64,000 nt of DNA from contig CM076948.1 of the NCBI GenBank assembly GCA_039566865.1, positions 17,309,001-17,373,000 of the forward strand, given 5' to 3'. How positions within the stretch are numbered: the stretch's first letter is position 1; every line of letters begins with the position of its first letter. The stretch is from Aurelia coerulea. Taxonomy: Eukaryota; Cnidaria; Scyphozoa; Semaeostomeae; Ulmaridae. Positions 46,091-56,334 of this stretch are shown in pieces. A program made the translations under genes and the position numbers. The notes beneath the pieces are model-generated. The model saw only the letters and a program-made list of their open reading frames with translations. It was not told the origin of the DNA and searched no databases.

Positions 46091-46245
46091 GAACAGCAAA
46101 CCCTTTCCATTGCAAAAGCTGGAATAATTTGTCAGTTAAACGCTCGAACGTCAATACTTGCTGCTGCCAATCCACAGAAGTCGCAATGGGATCCAAATTT
46201 AACAACTGTAGAGAATATTCAGCTGCCCCACACTCTCATGTCAAG
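46091..46245 (+). CDS. MCM4: MCM4 exon g: pre-sensor-1 hairpin and sensor 1
   Basis: Acceptor after a T-run at 46081-46090 and donor GT at 46246. It encodes [20 protein letters not shown], then [20 protein letters not shown] and [11 protein letters not shown], ending two bases into the Arg codon of the arginine finger. E-Q-Q-T-(L/I)-S-I-A-K-A-G-I is the pre-sensor-1 beta hairpin and A-A-A-N-P carries the sensor 1 Asn. The family usually reads A-N-P-(I/V)-E-S-Q-W-(N/D)-P; here it is Q-K-S-Q-W, a mild variant. Just downstream, a complete retrotransposon begins at 46767. Confidence 0.95.
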
Positions 46246-46714
46246 GTAGTATAAGCTATAAGTTGTTGTTGTTACTGTTTTTTTTTTTCATTTTAAATTT
46301 GATAGTTCTGGCTCTCCTGGAGCTGTGGAGTACTGTCGCCCTGAATGGGTCTAATACCGATTTTCGTTAGAATCGCACGCCCGCCTTTCGACGGAAATGC
46401 AAGGCGCCTGGATTTAAGATTTTTTTAGACTCGATCAAAATGTTTCGATTAACGCCTTTCTTTACAATATTCTTTGATTTTGTTTCATTGAAGGAGATAT
46501 TCCGAAAATATGAAGTTTTCAGGCAGGCTACCGTCCGTCGACTTGCAAGATTCATCAAATCTTTTTTTCACGTTCAAATGAAGCGGCATGTAGTTTTGTC
46601 ACTTTTGCAAATTTGACATCCAGGTGACTTGTTTCGCAATTCAAACCAACCTTCTGAGAGTAAATTACTCCACGTTGCGATCCAAGTTTGTGTGTGCTAG
46701 TTTTTTTCTTTTTA
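46246..46714. other. intron sequence, nothing recognisable
   Basis: Between the MCM4 donor and the older retrotransposon 3' end. No feature seen. Confidence 0.5.
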
Positions 46715-46766
46715 TTCAAATATAGAATTTTACAATATTCTTACATTCTACTATACCTGTTTAAAT
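46715..46766 (-). mobile_element. 3' extremity of an older minus-strand retrotransposon (left half of target)
   Basis: TTACATTCTACTATACCTG here matches 7580-7597. It continues, after the inserted element, at 53018 with TACTATGCAACACTACAGG, colinear with the copy at 7547-9490. It is therefore one older element split by the insertion at 46767-53006. Confidence 0.75.
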
Positions 46767-46988
46767 CGAGGGCGTGGCGTCGTAGAGAACGGTCATGTGA
46801 AAACATTGCTCCGGCAAAAAGTGGGAAATTTAATGGTTTTAGCATGAAAAACAAAGTGATGTAGCTTGAAATAGTTTGGTGTGAACAAATAGTAGTGGTT
46901 AATAGTGAATGATTGATACCCAGAACTTGAACTCGCAAGATAAACGAAAGAATTTGTTTGGCACGTGTGCAAGTGTTAGGCCGCCGCC

Positions 46989-47705
46989 ATGACGAAGCAG
47001 CAGCAAGAATACTTCGATGCCAAGTTTGCCGAACTTCAAAGAGCTATGGCGACGAAAGAATGTATCCAAACTTTGCATGATACAATTAAGAGCCAGAATG
47101 AAAGGATAGAAATCCTTGAGTCAAAGATGACATTGATGGAGAAATATATAACATATCTTGAAAAAGGCGTAGACGACCAAGAACAGTACAACCGCCGCCT
47201 ATGTCTGCGTATCGATGGCATTGCAACGGAAGAGAGAGAATCTGGTGAGAAGTGTCTAGCCAAAGTTAAAGCTGTTTTTGCCAAGTTAGATGTGGATGTG
47301 CCAGATAATGTTATCGACAGGGCCCATCGAATTGGGAGCCCAAAAGTCGTAAAAGGCAAAAAAGTGCACACAATGATAGTAAGATTCACCACCTGGCGAC
47401 ACCGTACGGCAGTCTATCGTGCAAGGAAGAATTGCTCATCTTACAAAATTAGGCTTGATCTCACGAAGAAAAGGCTTGACGCTGTTACAAGGTTATCCCA
47501 GTTGCTGGAATCGAGAAAGCTTGGGTTTGTGTTTGCCGACGTCAATTGCAGGTTGTGTGCAAGAATCAATGAAAAATTTCATTACTTTGAAAATGAAGAT
47601 GAATTAATGGAAATTATCCAAGAAGAAACTGCCTCCAAGGACGAAGATACTACAGATGATGATGCAAGCACAGTTGTAGAAGATAACAGCTGTGACGATG
47701 AGTAA
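46989..47705 (+). CDS. retrotransposon ORF1: coiled-coil RNA-binding protein
   Basis: 238 codons from an ATG in a near-ideal Kozak context (GCCGCCATGA). Residues about 1-60 are heptad-rich (a coiled coil for trimerisation, as in L1 ORF1p). The segment from about 65-150, with Y-N-R-R-L-C-L-R-I-D-G-I, D-R-A-H-R-I-G and V-R-F-T-T-W-R-H-R, is the L1-ORF1p-like (transposase-22) RNA-binding core. Residues 150-200 form a basic C-terminal domain, and the last 30 residues are strongly acidic. It would package element RNA into ribonucleoprotein particles. The frame is intact. Confidence 0.85.
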   Translation: MTKQQQEYFDAKFAELQRAMATKECIQTLHDTIKSQNERIEILESKMTLMEKYITYLEKGVDDQEQYNRRLCLRIDGIATEERESGEKCLAKVKAVFAKLDVDVPDNVIDRAHRIGSPKVVKGKKVHTMIVRFTTWRHRTAVYRARKNCSSYKIRLDLTKKRLDAVTRLSQLLESRKLGFVFADVNCRLCARINEKFHYFENEDELMEIIQEETASKDEDTTDDDASTVVEDNSCDDE

Positions 47706-49072
47706 AGAGTGGATTAACTTGTTTGTGAGACTCAAATAGTTTGGGCCTATAGCCCCTTACCTTGTTGTTGTTATTTGTTACGTTCGCCAGCTTTCGAGAC
47801 GTTCTTAATGGGAAGATGAAATTAGTGGTCTGTTTACTCCAACCTGACTCCAACCTAAAATGACTGAATTTTAATGCCTCAAATATATCCTTCCTTGTGA
47901 GGCTTGCAAAATAACTCCATGATCCGTACGGTGTTCCTTGTTGGTAATGACATTACCCATTACTCTTCATCATTACAACGAATAGGTAAATACCCCATTA
48001 GTTAGATATCTCCAGGCGGGCGGGCGTTGTTCGCCGGACGTCGGGGATTTGCTTGTCGAGCGGTGTCTTCCCGTCTGGCGGTGTCGCGGAGCATTTTCTG
48101 GGCAGGTGCTTTTATCGGACAGTGCTTTGCGGCGTGGCCAGACGGCGGGCATTTTGCTTGGCGGGCGGGTCTCGGATGTCTGGTGGGGGACATTTGCACG
48201 CTTGCTGAGGGCGTAGCAAACAAATTTACCAATTGTCTTATTTGCGTTTTGTAAATTTCAATAACCAACAGGAATCACTATTTTCAATGCGTTTGCACGC
48301 CTGCACAATTTATGGAGTAAACGAATAAACAGACCATAGAGCATTATTTTAGTATGCAATGCAGATTCGCGCTGGGTCGTTTGGGTCGTTTGGGTCGTGC
48401 GGAGGGACCCAAGAGACAAAGACTCACAGTTTGGGTCCTTTGTCTTTTGGGTCTTTCTGCGCGGCCTTGGCGGCCCGAGCGACCTAGTGTGAATCAGGCT
48501 TTAGAAAGCTTTACATTTTCTCAAATCACCCAAACATTCATTCTGAACCCCCTATGGAACACAAGCAAATTGTAGGTCTAACCAGAGAACCCATCTTTTT
48601 GCCAAAAAAGCCATTTGTCTGAAAACCTACGGACCCCATGGGTGTAAAATGCCAAATCCCATGTGTAGTCTATAGAATTCTTTTATTTAGGTTTACATAT
48701 TTTTCGTCATCGTGCTCCTGTTTACGTTTCATTTACATTTGTCAATCTGTTTGTCAAGTTCATTTCTTATTGTTTACTTTGGGACTAAGTGATTGTGGTT
48801 ACATTGTATTGTACTGCCCCTTAGGACCAGCGAGAAGGTTTCCTTTTGACGATGCCGGTTGAAATAGATCAGTGGCGAGCGGCAATAGGGTGCTTCCTCG
48901 TATCTGTGAAAAGGTTTTCTCCTTTGATCAAAGATTTCAGGCCTTTTTCAGTTCTACTTCAAGCTTCCAAACTGTTTTGGTTTTGTTATTGTTTCATCGC
49001 AATTTCAACCCTGGCTTTGCCCATTTCACTAATAATACAGTTTCTTGCAGTGCATTCCGTATCAATGCAGTT
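47706..49072 (+). other. inter-ORF region of the full-length retrotransposon
   Basis: Unusually long spacer. 48005-48200 and 48360-48490 are GC- and CpG-rich (for example GGCGGGCGGGCG) against an AT-rich background. GGGTCGTTTGGGTCGT repeats occur near 48376. It could hold an internal promoter or structured RNA element for ORF2 expression. The ORF2 frame opens after a TGA at 48860-48862 but has no ATG until 49073. Confidence 0.5.
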
Positions 49073-52000
49073 ATGTTTTTTGCCCCTTTTCGCCCGCGTG
49101 CATCAGATTGCGAAAACAGTGATGTATGTGACTGTAGAACTCTTAAGCGAATCCCTTTAGGTGTCATTATTCTTGTTCGATACAAGTATTTTCACTCGCA
49201 GTATTCCTATTTTTACCTTGCATGCGTTGCATGTTACACACTACATATACAATGGTTTGTCCTCAGGACTATTTTGCTCAGCGGTGATATTGAAACAAAT
49301 CCTGGTCCAGAAACACTTGACTTCTGTTGTTGGAATTTGAATAGTATTACTGCGCATGATTTTTTAAGGGTTTCCCCGTTGGAAGCATATAATTCTGTTT
49401 ACAAATATGATTTAATTGGGATCGTAGAAACTCACCTTGACAGCACCGTTGAGGAAGAAAGGCTATCACTAGATGGCTATTCTTTTCATAAAGATAACCA
49501 TCCTCAAAATGTGAAAAGAGGTGGTGTTGGGCTGTACATTAAGGATTCCCTTCCCTCCAAAAATCGTTCGGATTTGGTGACTCTCCCTGAGTGCGTTGTG
49601 TGCGAGATCCAATTAAATAGGAAAAAATACTTTTTTGTGGTAATCTATAGGAGTCCAAGTCAGGACCAGTGTGAATTTGATAACTTCACAATAAATTTTG
49701 AGCTGATGCTCTCAAAGATGCATGCAGAAAATCCATTCTGCGTTATTATTACTGGTGATTTCAACTGTCGATCAACGCAGTGGTGGGAAAATGATATCGA
49801 AAATAACGAAGGGAAACTGTTTGAGCCAATAACAGCTGACATTGGTCTTCATCAATTAATTTCAGAACCAACTCACTTAATGGGTGATTCAAAATCTTGC
49901 ATTGATCTCATTTTTACTGACCAGCCTAACCTCATTACAGAGTTTGGTGTTCATCCGTCATTACATGAGCAGTGTCATCATCAAATCATTTATGGAAAAC
50001 TTTCTGTTTCAAATATATCAGTACCTCCTTATACCCGCAGGATCTGGCATTATGATAAAGCAGATTTTGTTGCCATCAGGAAAAGTATCGAAATGTTTAG
50101 ATGGCGTGAGCATCTCGACAAAATCACGTGCCCTAATGAGCAGGTTAAACTACTCAATGAAGTCCTTTTGAATATTTATTCTAACTTCATTCCAAACCAA
50201 ATTAAAACGATTAAACCTCGCCAAGCACCCTGGATAACACAAGCTGTCAGAAAATTTCTGAGGAAAAAGAATCATGCTTATAAAAACTTTGTGAGGAACG
50301 GTCGGCCAGATAACAAGCTTAAAGGAATACAAAAGATGATATCTGAAGGTGCAAAAATGATTGAGGATGCAAAACAAAATTACCTCCGAAAGACTGGGCA
50401 AACTTTAGCAAATCCAGAAACATCTAGTAAAACCTACTGGTCTTTAATCAATACTGTCCTGAATAAGGCGAAGATTCCCATTATACCGCCACTTTTAGAA
50501 AATGGGTTATTCATAACGGATTTTACTGAAAAAGCACAGTTATTCAATGACTATTTCATTCTCCAATGTACGACGATCGACACAGGCAGTGAAATACCAC
50601 ATGATACTGCGGGAAGTTCTACTTTGATCAGTGATTTTGCCATCTCCGAGGAAAAAATTCTGAATATCATAAGATCGCTAAATCCTAATAAAGCTCATGG
50701 CTGGGATGAAATATCTGTACGAATGATAAAGTTAAGCGATGCTGCATTAATTATTCCACTAAAGATAATATTCACGAACTGTCTGAGGCGTGGTATATTT
50801 CCCGCAATATGGAAACATGCAAATGTAGTACCAGTTCATAAGAAAAATGAGAAAAATGTGAAAGGAAACTATCGTCCGATTTCACTTCTCCCAATTTTTG
50901 GGAAAATACTCGAAAAACTTATGTACGATTCTATATATTCACATCTTGTTTCTCATGAACTACTGAACCCAAATCAGTCAGGTTTTCGTCCCGGCGACTC
51001 AACAGTCAACCAACTGATTTCCATAACGCACACAATCTTTAAAGCGTTTGATTGTAATCCCCCTCTCGACGTTCGCTCAGTGTATCTTGATATTTCTAAA
51101 GCATTTGACAAGGTATGGCATGATGGTCTCATTTATAAGCTTAAAAGATGTGGCGTTTCAGGACAGCTTCTTTCTCTCATACAAAGTTTTCTTAAGGATC
51201 GAAAACAGCGAACTGTTTTGAACGGGCAGTGTTCTAATTGGGGAGATATTTTGGCAGGAGTGCCCCAGGGCTCTATACTAGGACCATTGTTTTTTCTTGT
51301 ATATATCAACGATCTCGCTGTTGACTTGAAATGTAATGTCAAGCTTTTTGCCGATGATACATCCTTGTTTACAGTCGTTCAAGAACCTAATGCAGCTGCC
51401 GAGGACCTGAACCATGATCTTGAGTTGATTACCCTGTGGGCCCATGATTGGAGGATGTCATTTAATCCAGATCCGCAAAAACAAGCCGTCGAATTACTGC
51501 TTTCTAAGAAAAAACATGAAGTAGATCACCCTGTTATACTCTTTAATAACATACCCGTGAAGAAAGTAGATGAACATAAACACCTAGGTATTATCTTGGA
51601 CTCGAAGCTTTCTTTTTCAGCTCATATTAAAACTGCTATCTCTAAAACGAGAAAGGGCATTGGCTTGCTAAAATATCTCTCCAAATATTTGCCTAGACAT
51701 ACCCTAAACGAAATGTACAAGCTTTATGTGCGACCCCACTTAGACTATGGGGATGTTATTTATCATACCCCAGCAAAGGTATGTGAATTCAGCCAAAACA
51801 TCATTTTGCCAAGTTTAATGGAAAAGCTTGAGGCTGTCCAGTATTCTGCTGCTCTAGCTGTAACAGGAACATGGAGGGGAACATCGCGTGAAAAACTCTA
51901 TGCAGAGCTTGGTTGGGAGTCACTAAGTTCCCGTAGGTGGAGTAGACGCATGACTTTGTTCTACAAGATAATGAATAATCTCACTCCCTTGTATACAAAG

Positions 52001-52582
52001 GAGCCGATTCCACCACCTCATCAGTCGCAATACTCTCTTCGCAATCAGGATGTTATTGGGCGATTAAGGGCAAGAACAGAAAAATATCAATCTAGTTTCT
52101 ATCCTAACTGCATAACTGAATGGAATAAACTCGATCCTGAGATTAGGATTACACCGTCCATTGCTGCCTTTAAGTCAAAGCTTTTATCAATAATTCGTCC
52201 CCCTGCAAAACCTGTCTTTGGGATTCATGACCCATTAGGTTTATCGTATCTTTCCCAAATAAGAGTCGGTCTCAGTAAATTAAATTTTCACAAATTTAAG
52301 CACAACTTTAAGGACACCATAAACCCAATGTGCCCTACAAATGACGGTATTGAGGATACGGAGCACTTTTTGCTGCTTTGTCCTTCATTTAGCATCCAAC
52401 GACGAGATCTTCTCGCTGGCCTTTCAGTAGTATTACAACCATTTGTTCAAATCAACACCCTCTCGAACAACGTTCTGGTACAACTTTTATTGTATGGTGA
52501 TAAAGACCTTTCTAGTGACGTAAATAAACATGTTCTCGAACTGACTCTAAATTTCATTCACCAAACTGGTCGGTTTGACTAA
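49073..52582 (+). CDS. retrotransposon ORF2: APE endonuclease - reverse transcriptase, with 2A motif
   Basis: The frame is open from 48863; the first ATG is at 49073 (1169 aa). A GTG at 48872 would add 67 residues. The N-terminus is hydrophobic and ends in D-I-E-T-N-P-G-P (49286-49309), a 2A ribosome-skipping consensus. The endonuclease follows: E-T-H-L-D, Y-R-S-P-S, G-D-F-N (49754-49765) and C-H-H-Q (49973-49984) where many relatives have S-D-H. The RT contains Y-R-P-I-S-L-L-P, D-I-S-K-A-F-D-K-V-W-H, G-V-P-Q-G-S (51257-51274) and catalytic F-A-D-D (51346-51357). The C-terminus has a Cys-His pattern C...H-F-L-L-L-C (52331-52381). No stops; it would nick the target and copy element RNA by target-primed reverse transcription. 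Confidence 0.92.
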   Translation: MFFAPFRPRASDCENSDVCDCRTLKRIPLGVIILVRYKYFHSQYSYFYLACVACYTLHIQWFVLRTILLSGDIETNPGPETLDFCCWNLNSITAHDFLRVSPLEAYNSVYKYDLIGIVETHLDSTVEEERLSLDGYSFHKDNHPQNVKRGGVGLYIKDSLPSKNRSDLVTLPECVVCEIQLNRKKYFFVVIYRSPSQDQCEFDNFTINFELMLSKMHAENPFCVIITGDFNCRSTQWWENDIENNEGKLFEPITADIGLHQLISEPTHLMGDSKSCIDLIFTDQPNLITEFGVHPSLHEQCHHQIIYGKLSVSNISVPPYTRRIWHYDKADFVAIRKSIEMFRWREHLDKITCPNEQVKLLNEVLLNIYSNFIPNQIKTIKPRQAPWITQAVRKFLRKKNHAYKNFVRNGRPDNKLKGIQKMISEGAKMIEDAKQNYLRKTGQTLANPETSSKTYWSLINTVLNKAKIPIIPPLLENGLFITDFTEKAQLFNDYFILQCTTIDTGSEIPHDTAGSSTLISDFAISEEKILNIIRSLNPNKAHGWDEISVRMIKLSDAALIIPLKIIFTNCLRRGIFPAIWKHANVVPVHKKNEKNVKGNYRPISLLPIFGKILEKLMYDSIYSHLVSHELLNPNQSGFRPGDSTVNQLISITHTIFKAFDCNPPLDVRSVYLDISKAFDKVWHDGLIYKLKRCGVSGQLLSLIQSFLKDRKQRTVLNGQCSNWGDILAGVPQGSILGPLFFLVYINDLAVDLKCNVKLFADDTSLFTVVQEPNAAAEDLNHDLELITLWAHDWRMSFNPDPQKQAVELLLSKKKHEVDHPVILFNNIPVKKVDEHKHLGIILDSKLSFSAHIKTAISKTRKGIGLLKYLSKYLPRHTLNEMYKLYVRPHLDYGDVIYHTPAKVCEFSQNIILPSLMEKLEAVQYSAALAVTGTWRGTSREKLYAELGWESLSSRRWSRRMTLFYKIMNNLTPLYTKEPIPPPHQSQYSLRNQDVIGRLRARTEKYQSSFYPNCITEWNKLDPEIRITPSIAAFKSKLLSIIRPPAKPVFGIHDPLGLSYLSQIRVGLSKLNFHKFKHNFKDTINPMCPTNDGIEDTEHFLLLCPSFSIQRRDLLAGLSVVLQPFVQINTLSNNVLVQLLLYGDKDLSSDVNKHVLELTLNFIHQTGRFD
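49286..49309 (+). other. 2A-like ribosome-skipping motif (DIETNPGP)
   Basis: Encodes D-I-E-T-N-P-G-P, preceded by L-R-T-I-L-L-S-G. It matches the consensus D-(V/I)-E-x-N-P-G-P with the usual upstream Leu-rich, Gly-containing helix. Translation would be expected to skip the bond between Gly and the last Pro, releasing a roughly 78-residue leader (from the ATG at 49073) and leaving the enzyme with an N-terminal Pro. 2A-like sequences at this position are known from non-LTR retrotransposons of sea urchins and other invertebrates. Confidence 0.85.
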
Positions 52583-53006
52583 GGAAATTCTAAACCTTTG
52601 TTTTACACTTAATAATCACCAAGTCCCCTTACCTCTATTTCTTTTGCTTGTAAGTTTGTTTCACATTGGATGTTAGGCTCATTGGGCACAAATCCATCCA
52701 AATCTGATGTCGAATCTCCAATTTCACCCATTTTGTAAAAAGACCTGCTCTGCCCAAAGTTAGCCCGACATGCAAAGTGAAACGAACCTTAGTAATTATC
52801 AGTAAAAATCGTTTATGTGTATTTTTCGTAGCCGTATATTTAATTCTAGTTTAGTTACATGTTCTCTATGTTAATGGCTGCGGAGTTGTCACGGTCTCTT
52901 GCACTCCGTGGTATCGTCCTCGTAGTTTAGTAAAGTAGCTTGTACGTAGTGTCTTAAGTAGTTCGTTCTTGTAAAATTTTATATTGAATATAAAAAAAAA
53001 AAAAAA
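52583..53006 (+). other. 3' untranslated region and poly(A) tail of the retrotransposon
   Basis: 420 bp without coding signature, ending in 15 A (52992-53006) directly against the target duplication. Confidence 0.85.
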
Positions 53007-53017
53007 CCTGTTTAAAT

Positions 53018-53870
53018 TACTATGCAACACTACAGGTACGATACCATGGGGAGCAAAATACAATGACTAGCCCATTGCCAATATATAAAAACATGAAACG
53101 TTAAACTGTAAACAGACACATGACGAAACCAGTAAAGATTAATGGATACTATACTAGATTCTGTCTCATATTAGATGTCAGGTCAGGGTTTCAATGGGTT
53201 GAAAGATGTCACGAGTGCAAATCATTTGATTGTTGATTTAGGAAAGTAAAAAGCCTGACTTCTGCTGTGAAACAGAATTTACAAGGAAAGAGCTATTTAC
53301 AATGAAGGACTTGGTGGTTGTTTAGTACATAGCTCTAGTCTCAATAGATTAATCAAAGCGACCAGTTTCGTGGATAAAGCGTAAAGTTAATTCGAGTAGA
53401 TTTCTGTTCAAATCATCAGAAAGGTCTTGATCACCGTACAATAAAAGATGCGTCAAAGAATCGTTTGAAAGATTGGTGATTTGTACAAATGATCGTAATA
53501 ATTTAACAATTGCAGCGATAAGATTATTGTCGTTGAACAGCAAAAGAAGGGCAGAGCAACAAAAAGTGCTCAGTGTCCTCAATGCCATCGTTTGTTGGGC
53601 ACATTGGAATTATAGTATCCCTAAAATTATGCTTGAATTTATGGAAATTTAACTTGCTGAGACCAACCCTAAGTTGTGTAAGGTAGGATAATCCTATCGG
53701 ATCGTGAATTCCAAAAACAGATTTTGCAGGGGGGGGGGGCGATTATTATCAACCGCTTTTTCTTAAAAACGGCAATGTAAGGCGCAAGTCGCAATTCAGG
53801 CTCAAGCTTGTTCCATTTGGATAAACAGTTGGATTGAAGCTAGACTTGAATTTTCCGGCGAGAATACGTT
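53018..53870 (-). mobile_element. older minus-strand retrotransposon copy (right half of target)
   Basis: Colinear on the minus strand with the 3' part of the intact ORF2 and with 7547-8420. It has the GGTACGATACCATGGGGAGC tract, the C-terminal codons ending H-E-T-G-R-F-D (53349-53588) and an upstream R-P-P-A-K segment with a G-run near 53730. 5'-truncated near 53870. Confidence 0.8.
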
Positions 53871-53887
53871 GGGATCCAGTTTTGACA

Positions 53888-54154
53888 CATTTTCATTAAT
53901 TGGGATATATTTTCAGACAATCAGTTGCAAAATTGTAGAGCCATTGACAAAAAGATAAGGTTTTTTGAGTACATGGTACATGGCATCTTTGAGTACATGG
54001 TACTTTATGCTATCTTTTATATAGAGAGCAACTCCGCCGCCTTCTCGATTTCTGTCAAACTTTATGCCAAGATGATTCTCCTCTCTAGATTCTTTCAACC
54101 AGGCGCCTCCAATGTTGATCAATACTTCTTTGTCTTTTGCACCGAATACACCTA
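53888..54154 (-). pseudogene. APE endonuclease fragment, - strand
   Basis: The minus strand gives G-A-W-L-K-E-S and D-R-N-R-E-G-G-G-V-A-L-Y-I-K-D-S, the strand-loop around the second motif of non-LTR APE endonucleases. Too short to assign to a family. Cut on its 5' side by the element starting at 54155. Confidence 0.6.
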
Positions 54155-54943
54155 CAGGGTGTCCCAAAAAAAACAGTTTGACGTTTAATTAGATATTAAA
54201 AAGTAACGATAAAATGTACAAGCTCCTGGTTAGATAACCCTATTCCTAAGATTTTTAATTAATTTTTGACGCCAGACTTTTGCAAATCTGCTAAGAATTC
54301 ACGGAGTTGCAGGGTTTTGAAATTCAAGTTTGTTCGAAATCTGAAACCAGACGCCCCTAACTGACTTGTTTTTCAAAAAGACGTCCCGAAATCAGGGTAA
54401 AAGAAGACTTTCCGATGTTTTACCCTCTCGTTGATCTCAGAACAAACCAATTAAAACTTCAGAACTGATTTAATTCTTGTCACTGTAGCCAAAATGAACT
54501 TAAGAATGCAAGTATCTAAAACATGGAATGAAAACTTAATCGATGAGAAATGGGGCAATTCCAAATTGTGCTGGACAAGATTCCTCCAAGCATCCATAAC
54601 CTTGAGATTCAATGTCAGAGAAAGCTAGTTTATCAAAATTGCTTTTAAATTCCGTTTGGTTTGCTTTGAATAAGCGAGATTCTACTTTCACAAAATATGC
54701 AACTTAGAGGCGTCTGGTTTCAGCTTTCGCACAAAGTTGAACTTCAATGGCTCGTAGCTCCTTGAATATCTAACCGATTTGCTAGCTTCTTTTTGTTATA
54801 TACAGGGTGTCCCAAAAAACATGTGCGCTGTTTGAATGGCTTCTGCGGAGCAGCCATAAATCAAATGTTTCTGTTTTTAAGATTCTTGACAGAAGAGACT
54901 TCACATTAAAGTTGACACCGAGTTTCAGTAAATCTGATCACTA

Positions 54944-56334
54944 CCGGGTGCGCCAAAAGAAACTATGCACGCTTGACATGCTACAATAAATCGTACACTG
55001 GACCAATTTTGAAGATTTATGACTTAATCTTTAGCAAAGCCTGAATTAGATTCTCCGATTTTTTGCAAATTTTTCTGTTTTCAGTTTTTAGACCAAGAAG
55101 CGAAGTTCTTGAAATTTTCGTTCTCGAAAACCACTGAAAACGATTAAAAAACGTCGATCAAATCTTCTGAAGAATTGACATGAATAGACAAAGAGAAACC
55201 TTTTTCATAAGGATTTGGGACCTAGAAATCGATTGATTAATCGATATACAATTAATCGATTTCTAAATTAATCGTTTTTTTTTATCTTTTTCAGTGTTTT
55301 CGAGAACGAACATTTTAAGAAACTCGAGTCTAGCTCTAAAAGTGGAAAACAAACAAATTTGCTAAAAATGCTAGAATCTAATTCAGTCTTTGTGCTAAAG
55401 ATTAAGGTTACTGTACCCCTTCAGGACGATGGACATTTTTATCCGATCAATTTTTGGATTTTTAGATCATTGGATAGCACACACATCTACCTACAATTTC
55501 TAATAATTTCAAGGAATTTTACTTTATTTTTCAGCGAATTATAAGCAATTTAAAGTAACGTCTTTTCAGCTAGGAAAATGTTGTTTACATGACGAGGAAT
55601 ATTTGAGGTTGAAGGTTTCAAGTGCCTTTGATTTCCTGTTGAATGGATTTTGCGGTGATAATACCAATTATGTCATTGTAAACTCTGTGCTAAATACATA
55701 CAGGATTAGTCTGTTTACTCTTGTGGCCAGATTAATGTTAATCATTTTCAACAGTGAAATTGTACGCTTACCCCACGCCTTGATATAATTGGCTGAAATT
55801 TGGCAGATAGAGAGAAAAAGCATAATGGGACCAAAGTGTGTCTCACTTTCGAGAAAATTGCATCGTCCAAATTTAACATTTGAATGAATCTCAAAACGAG
55901 GCCTGGGAGCGAGGGGCAAAATTGTTTTATTAATTATTCTGAAGCTAAGGCATGCAAAAGAAATTTGAGACTCTGTTTGCTAAATTAATGTGTTGAGAAT
56001 GCAAAAATCTCATTGAGATTCAAATGAAACATATCTGGGGGGACAGGGAGGTTTTAGAAGGAGGAAGGTCCGATTTTCACGTTTTCGGATGTATAACGCC
56101 CAATTTTCGGATATTTATATCCTTTTTGGCTTGTAAATACTCCCCATTTAATGACGAATCGAATGATGTATAGTTTATACGTGTTATGTCGCGGGTGTGA
56201 TAATCAAGAGAGAAAACACCATGGGTGGTCACTGAAGGGGTACAGTAACCTTAAGTCATGAATCTTCAAAATCGGTCCATTTTACGATTCATTGTGTCGT
56301 GCCAAACGTGCATAGTTTATTTTAGCGCACCCGG
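54944..56334. mobile_element. foldback MITE with CCGGGTGCGCC termini (level 4)
   Basis: CCGGGTGCGCCAAAAGAAAC at 54944 pairs with CCGGGTGCGCTAAAATAAAC inward from 56334, with TA at 54942-54943 and 56335-56336. The arms run over 100 bp. The right arm holds the TTAA element 55406-56250; the left arm still shows the uninterrupted GACTTAATCTTTAGC sequence as an internal empty site. Confidence 0.8.
55406..56250. mobile_element. TTAA-target DNA transposon, complete 845-bp copy (level 5)
   Basis: GGTTACTGTACCCCTTCAG at both ends (right end inverted: CTGAAGGGGTACAGTAACC), flanked by TTAA at 55402-55405 and 56251-56254. The body matches 32695-34044 minus its nested insert. No transposase. Kolobok-like or another TTAA superfamily. 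Confidence 0.82.

Larger units (their letters stand above)
46767..53006 (+). mobile_element. full-length, apparently intact two-ORF non-LTR retrotransposon (6.24 kb)
   Basis: CCTGTTTAAAT at 46756-46766 is repeated exactly at 53007-53017 as an 11-bp target duplication. The element has a 5' untranslated region (46767-46988), ORF1 (46989-47705), a 1.2-1.4 kb inter-ORF region, ORF2 with APE endonuclease and RT (open to 52582), a 3' untranslated region and a terminal run of 15 A (52992-53006). Both ORFs are uninterrupted and the duplication is perfect, so the insertion looks recent. RT and endonuclease motifs place it in the CR1/L2-like APE group (inference); the poly(A) end is atypical for classic CR1. 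Confidence 0.9.

Noticed and set aside
48002..48268. 88-codon minus-strand frame rich in Pro, Ala and Arg
   Set aside because: Lies in the CpG-rich inter-ORF region of the retrotransposon. Composition explains the lack of stops; no motif.
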